From assembly GCA_900759715.1 (NCBI GenBank), contig CAAEXF010000091.1, forward strand, positions 50,124 through 114,123: a stretch of 64,000 nucleotides of DNA. Reading direction: 5' to 3'. This document shows positions 60,245-64,000 of this stretch, piece after piece (position 1 is the first letter of the stretch; each line of letters starts with the position of its first letter). A model generated the notes under the pieces. That model searched no databases. It saw only the letters and a program-made list of their open reading frames with translations, and was not told where the DNA came from. The stretch comes from Clostridium_AM sp900759715. GTDB lineage: Bacteria > Bacillota > Clostridia > Clostridiales > Clostridiaceae. Made by a program: the position numbers and the translations under genes.

Positions 60245-60363
60245 TTTTTCTCAAAAATAATAATTAATTATCATTTTTGAGAAAAACGTTAAAGTAAGGT
60301 GTAAACGGTTATATAGGGAAATTCCAATGTTTTCATAAATATAATTCTTATTTTTGAGAAAAA
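60245..60363 (+). promoter_or_regulatory. Enhancer sites for the CdsR-like activator
   Basis: TTTTTCTCAAAAAT (60245-60258) and its inverse ATTTTTGAGAAAAA (60273-60286) form a large dyad; a third half ATTTTTGAGAAAAA lies at 60350-60363. All precede the -24/-12 promoter. A cre-like TGTAAACGGTTATA (60300-60313) lies between them. Confidence 0.65.
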
Positions 60364-60399
60364 CATAAAGTTAATCTGCGTAGTTAGGCCATAAAATCT

Positions 60400-60416
60400 T
60401 TGGCATGATATTTGCT
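60400..60416 (+). promoter_or_regulatory. Sigma-54 promoter of the cysteine desulfidase gene
   Basis: TTGGCATGATATTTGCT: TGGCAT and TTGCT with the right spacing, 40 bases before ATG 60456. One change from the strict -24 consensus. Confidence 0.8.
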
Positions 60417-60455
60417 TATTAATAATTATAGATAAAATCTAGGAGGTAATAACAG

Positions 60456-61727
60456 ATGAAAAACAACGAATTATTAGTAAGCATATTAAAGGATCAGGTT
60501 GTTCCTGCACTTGGATGTACAGAGCCAACTGCAGTTGCATATGCTGTTGCAAAAGCTAAGGAATTATTAGAAGAAGAAGTGGAAACATTAGATATATTAG
60601 TTGACCGTAATGTATTAAAAAATGGTAAAGAAGTAGGCATACCAGGAACGAATGAGAAGGGAATAGTGGTTGCTGCAGCTTTAGCATTAGTCGTAGGGAA
60701 ATCAGAATATAAGCTTGAAGTATTAAAAGAAGTGACAAATGAAAGCTTAGAAGAAGCCCTTAAGCTAATGGGAAAAAATATGATAAATCTAGATTTAAAA
60801 AAGGATGTTACAGGTCTTTATATTGAAGTAATTGCAAAAGGTAAAAACAATACTTCAAGAGTAGTTATTAAAAAGACTCACCTAAATGTAGTTCTTCTTG
60901 AGCAAAATGGACAATGTATTTCATCTCAAGATGAAAAGGAAGAAGCTTCAAAACCGTCTTTAAGAGATAGAATCAAAGAATTTACCATTGCTGATTTAAA
61001 AGAATTTGTTGATACTATAGAATTTGAAAAAATTAAGTTCATAAATGAAGGAATTGTTATGAACAGAAGAATTGCTGATGATGACTTAAAATACAATCTA
61101 GGTATCGGACTTGGAAATATGTTGAAGAGCGATAAAGAGGATCTAGAGCAAAATGCTAAGGCAATAACTTCAGCTGCTTCAGAAGCAAGAATGGCTGGAC
61201 ATCCATTACCAGTAATGAGCAGTGCAGGTAGTGGGAATCACGGATTAGTTGCTATATTACCTATAGCTATTATTGGAGAAGGAATGAATATAGACAATGA
61301 AAAAATAGTTAGAGCGGTAACACTAAGCCACTTAGTTACTGTATATATAAAGAGCTACACAGGATCATTATCACCAGTTTGTGGATGTGGAGTTGCTGCT
61401 GGGGTAGGAGCTAGTGCAGGACTATCATATCTTTTAGGTGGAACTCTTGAGCAAATAGGTGGAGCTATTAAAAACATGATAGCTGGAATAAGCGGAATGA
61501 TATGCGATGGAGCTAAAATAGGATGCTCCTATAAGTTAGCTATATCAGTAAATGCAGCAGTAGATGCAGCTAAAATGGCAAACAAAAATGTATTTATACC
61601 TTCAAGAGATGGTATACTTGATGATTCAGTAGAAAAGACAATACAAAACTTAGGAAGAGTATCAAATGAGGGTATGGCAAATACTGACGATATAATCCTA
61701 GATGTAATGTTACAAGGCTGTAAATAA
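60456..61727 (+). CDS. cdsB: L-cysteine desulfidase, Fe-S (CdsB-like, SDH-alpha fold)
   Basis: 423 residues of the serine dehydratase alpha/UPF0597 family. Conserved Cys21 (VPALGCTEPTAVA), Cys309 and Cys311 (SPVCGCGVAAG), Cys350 and Cys357 (MICDGAKIGCSYK) fit a [4Fe-4S] cluster. It splits cysteine into pyruvate, ammonia and sulfide. AGGAGGT precedes ATG. Control by sigma-54 and the adjacent activator is supported by the promoter and enhancer sites. Serine dehydratase activity is possible. Confidence 0.9.
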   Translation: MKNNELLVSILKDQVVPALGCTEPTAVAYAVAKAKELLEEEVETLDILVDRNVLKNGKEVGIPGTNEKGIVVAAALALVVGKSEYKLEVLKEVTNESLEEALKLMGKNMINLDLKKDVTGLYIEVIAKGKNNTSRVVIKKTHLNVVLLEQNGQCISSQDEKEEASKPSLRDRIKEFTIADLKEFVDTIEFEKIKFINEGIVMNRRIADDDLKYNLGIGLGNMLKSDKEDLEQNAKAITSAASEARMAGHPLPVMSSAGSGNHGLVAILPIAIIGEGMNIDNEKIVRAVTLSHLVTVYIKSYTGSLSPVCGCGVAAGVGASAGLSYLLGGTLEQIGGAIKNMIAGISGMICDGAKIGCSYKLAISVNAAVDAAKMANKNVFIPSRDGILDDSVEKTIQNLGRVSNEGMANTDDIILDVMLQGCK

Positions 61728-61735
61728 GCAAAATT

Positions 61736-61779
61736 AAGCTCATAAACTAAAGAAAAAATCTTTAGTTTATGAGCTTTTT
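61736..61779. terminator. Bidirectional terminator after cdsB
   Basis: AAGCTCATAAACTAAAG (61736-61752) pairs perfectly with 61760-61776, then a T run. Confidence 0.85.
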
Positions 61780-61781
61780 AT

Positions 61782-62210
61782 CTATATTTGTCTAGTTAAA
61801 ATCATATATAATTCAGGATTAGATATAGCATCAAAGCCGTATTTTTTATAAAGTCCATGTGCAGTACTAGTTGCTAACATTGTTCTTTTAACACATTTAA
61901 TTTCATCATGACCTACAATGCATTCCATCATCCATTTTCCAAGTCCTAGGCCTCTATAATTTTCGTCAATATATACATCACATAAATATGCAAAGGTTGC
62001 ATAATCTGTAACAAGTCTTGCAAAACCAATCTGAGTATCTTCCTTAAATAGACTAAAGCATAATGAATTTTCTATTGAGCGCAAAATAGTATCTTTATTT
62101 CTAGTATTTGCCCAGTAAGATTTTGATAGAAAAGAACACACAGCTTCTGTATCAACTTTCTTTCTATCTGTATATATTGTAAATTGATCTCGTTTATATT
62201 CTTTAAACAT
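61782..62210 (-). CDS. GNAT-family acetyltransferase
   Basis: 142 residues. The acetyl-CoA loop is DVYIDENYRGLGLGKWMMECIV (RGLGLG), and TAHGLYKKYGFDAI is the C-terminal motif. Substrate unknown; it resembles general N-acetyltransferases of the YjdJ-like size. GAGGTTCTTTT precedes ATG. Divergent from a MocR-type regulator, whose operators lie between them, so it may be the regulated target. Confidence 0.88.
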   Translation of the reverse strand: MFKEYKRDQFTIYTDRKKVDTEAVCSFLSKSYWANTRNKDTILRSIENSLCFSLFKEDTQIGFARLVTDYATFAYLCDVYIDENYRGLGLGKWMMECIVGHDEIKCVKRTMLATSTAHGLYKKYGFDAISNPELYMILTRQI

Positions 62211-62254
62211 AAAAGAACCTCCTAAAAATAATACATAATTTTTGTTGAGTTTTG

Positions 62255-62325
62255 TGGTACAGTTATAGTATATTTGGAATTTTTACTTTGAACAATAATA
62301 ATAATATTTAAGTGTACCAGTACAG
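62255..62325. promoter_or_regulatory. Candidate operators for the MocR-type regulator
   Basis: TGGTACA (62255-62261) and its inverse TGTACCA (62313-62319), with GTACAG after each (62258-62263 and 62320-62325). They lie between two divergent genes, the usual place for MocR/GabR/PdxR sites. Confidence 0.5.
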
Positions 62326-62341
62326 AATGAGGTGATATGTT

Positions 62342-63718
62342 TTGACTAAATATAAATTAATATTGGATTTTATAAATAATCAGATATTTGAGGGAAAAAT
62401 AAAACCTGGCGAAAAGCTGCCTTCCATAAGGGAATTGTGCAAATTATTTGGCTGCAGCAAGGCAACGGTAATTAGAGCTTATGATGAACTTGAAGAAAAC
62501 CATATGATATATGCTGTACCACAAAGTGGTTATTATTTAGTTCCAAATAATATGAATGATAACAGTAATTATAACAATAATATAATAAACTTTTCAGAAG
62601 CATCACCAGATAGCAATGCGTTACCTTATATAGAGTTTCAACATTGTTTAAATCAAGCAATAAATATATATAAGGATAGTCTTTTTAATTATTCTAATCC
62701 TCAAGGCTTGCAGCCATTATTAAAAATTTTGTCAAAGGAATTTCAAAAATATCAGGTATTTGCTGATGAAGATAAAATATTTATAACCAGTGGTTCACAA
62801 CAGGCAATTAATATATTGAGTACATTGCCATTTCCTAATGGCAAGAGAAATGTACTTGTAGAACAACCTACCTACTATGGTGTATTAAAATCCCTTGAAT
62901 ATAATGGAGTCACAGCAATTGGAACTAGAAGAACCTATAAAGGGTTAGACTTTAGTGATCTAGAAAGGATTTTTAAGAATGGGAATATAAAGTTTTTTTA
63001 TACAATTCCTAGATTTCACAATCCTACAGGAGGATCCTATTCATTAGAAGAAAAGAAACAAATATTGAAACTAGCTGAAAGATATGATGTATATATAGTA
63101 GAAGATGATTATTTAGGGGATTTAGATATTAATAGTAAAGTAGATCCTATTTATTCATATGACGACAATAGCAGGGTTATATATTTAAAAAGTTATTCTA
63201 AAGTATTTTTGCCTGGACTTAGAATTGCAGCTTTGGTACTGCCTAAAATGTTAACAAACATATTTTCTAAGTACAAATCCTGCGCAGATATAAGTACATC
63301 AGTACTTTCACAAGGAGCATTAGAAATATATATTAAAAGTGGAATGTTTGATACACATACAAGAAAGATAAAAAAACTCTACTCAGAAAGGATGAATTGC
63401 TTAAGAGATGTAATACTATCTACAGATAAAAATAGTGGAATATGGAACATACCCTCATCAGGTTTCTTTGCAAGTATTGATATAGATAACAATATAAACT
63501 TAGAAAACTTAATTAATAATTTACGAATGAGAAATATTATAATTAAAAACATCAAGGATAACTATCTGTTTAATTTTAATGGTGACAAACTGATAAGAAT
63601 AGGCATATCTACAGTTAATGAAGAAAAAATAAAAAAAGGAATACCTATATTAGTGGATGAGATAATAAAAGAAAAGAACAACCTTTGGAAAACCTCAAAT
63701 GATTTTTTTAGTTTATAA
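62342..63718 (+). CDS. MocR/GabR-type regulator: GntR domain fused to an aminotransferase fold
   Basis: 458 residues from TTG 62342 (GAGGTG upstream; the nearby ATG is followed at once by a stop). A winged helix (about 5-70: LPSIRELCKLFGCSKATVIRAYDEL) and a class I aminotransferase fold with FITSGSQQAINIL, a PLP Lys in VIYLKSYSKVFLPGLRIA and FFYTIPRFHNPTG. MocR proteins bind PLP and usually sense an amino compound or PLP itself. The divergent acetyltransferase is the likely target. Confidence 0.9.
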   Translation: MTKYKLILDFINNQIFEGKIKPGEKLPSIRELCKLFGCSKATVIRAYDELEENHMIYAVPQSGYYLVPNNMNDNSNYNNNIINFSEASPDSNALPYIEFQHCLNQAINIYKDSLFNYSNPQGLQPLLKILSKEFQKYQVFADEDKIFITSGSQQAINILSTLPFPNGKRNVLVEQPTYYGVLKSLEYNGVTAIGTRRTYKGLDFSDLERIFKNGNIKFFYTIPRFHNPTGGSYSLEEKKQILKLAERYDVYIVEDDYLGDLDINSKVDPIYSYDDNSRVIYLKSYSKVFLPGLRIAALVLPKMLTNIFSKYKSCADISTSVLSQGALEIYIKSGMFDTHTRKIKKLYSERMNCLRDVILSTDKNSGIWNIPSSGFFASIDIDNNINLENLINNLRMRNIIIKNIKDNYLFNFNGDKLIRIGISTVNEEKIKKGIPILVDEIIKEKNNLWKTSNDFFSL

Positions 63719-63865
63719 AAATATAATTTTAGTTATCTCTAAGGAAGCTTCGCTAAGATCTAACATAAAGTCATTAAATGTACTGTGAAATGTACTCTTA
63801 TGAATACCTTAGTTAAGCGAAATATAAAAGTTATTTATCTATGTAGGGAAACTAACTAGAAAGTT

Positions 63866-63900
63866 AACTTATACAAAGGGATATGTTTCCAAAGCTGAAG
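63866..63900 (+). repeat. Third member of the ACTTAYAC...TATG intergenic motif
   Basis: ACTTATACAAAGGGATATG then TTTCCAAAGCTGAAG; related to 10209-10242 (ACTTACACCCCGGACTATG, then CTTCCAAGCTTCAG) and 43567-43590. It lies after the MocR-type gene. Confidence 0.4.
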
Positions 63901-63955
63901 GTAGATTTAAAAACTTTGTGTCAGTCTTAGTGAAGGGTTTTAAGACAACCTTAGC

Positions 63956-63994
63956 ACCTTCGAGTTGTCTGAGCATAGCGAGTTTCTCGAAGGT
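63956..63994. other. Hairpin at the window end
   Basis: ACCTTCGAG (63956-63964) pairs perfectly with CTCGAAGGT (63986-63994). AGACAAC/GTTGTCT (63942-63948 with 63964-63970) is an alternative stem. No gene is seen in 63719-64000. The element may continue beyond the window. Confidence 0.45.
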
Positions 63995-64000
63995 TCTTAG

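Overview
The window is AT-rich, densely packed Firmicute DNA, most like a Clostridium sensu stricto chromosome. I cannot name the species. Evidence for an anaerobic endospore former: an alpha/beta-type SASP gene, two spore germinant receptor operons, a SigI/RsgI pair, two sigma-54 activators with matching -24/-12 promoters, a molybdenum aldehyde oxidoreductase with a cofactor cluster, and an Fe-S L-cysteine desulfidase. I see no rRNA, tRNA, CRISPR array or intact insertion sequence.

Layout. 1-3.3 kb: end of an M24 aminopeptidase, then a two-component system whose kinase has an in-frame stop. 3.3-7.4 kb (minus): germinant receptor operon A-C-small membrane protein-B. 7.5-12 kb: amidase-like protein, lipoteichoic acid synthase, PpaX-type phosphatase, a 44-residue protein, a SASP, and several noncoding palindromes. 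12.2-20 kb: a GntR regulator and a complete N-acetylgalactosamine operon (isomerase/deaminase, PTS IIB-IIC-IID-IIA, deacetylase, bisphosphate aldolase, sugar-phosphate kinase) with palindromic operators. 20-29 kb: YqeY, a split DUF166 gene, small proteins, the sigI-rsgI operon with a divergent secreted target gene, and an Nramp transporter divergent from an MntR-like regulator.

29.4-46.6 kb is the most distinctive part. A sigma-54 promoter precedes a Mop-type aldehyde oxidoreductase. After a palindromic repeat comes a tightly packed accessory set: a multi-domain Fe-S/flavin oxidoreductase, a CxxC mini-protein, a methyltransferase, a C-GCAxxG-C-C protein, a radical SAM protein, an AMP-dependent CoA ligase-like protein, an XdhC-like protein, a MobA/MocA-like nucleotidyltransferase with an HD domain, a histidine phosphatase and a sigma-54 activator. 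A molybdopterin/oxyanion group follows (MogA, TupB-TupC-like ABC transporter, MoaC, MOSC). The gene set matches one I recall from Desulfovibrio (DVU_1551-DVU_1559 region). The coherent reading is a regulated system that builds and uses one Mo or W aldehyde oxidoreductase.

46.9-64 kb: an HD-GYP protein, AI-2E-family permease, second Nramp transporter, DUF554 protein, a small gene under a perfect Gram-positive LexA box, a second copy of the palindromic repeat, an orphan amino-acid binding lipoprotein, a second germinant receptor operon (A-B-C), a sigma-54 activator next to a sigma-54-controlled cysteine desulfidase, a GNAT acetyltransferase and a divergent MocR-type regulator.

Starts were chosen mainly from Shine-Dalgarno positions. 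Functions rest on motifs and family memory; no database search was run.
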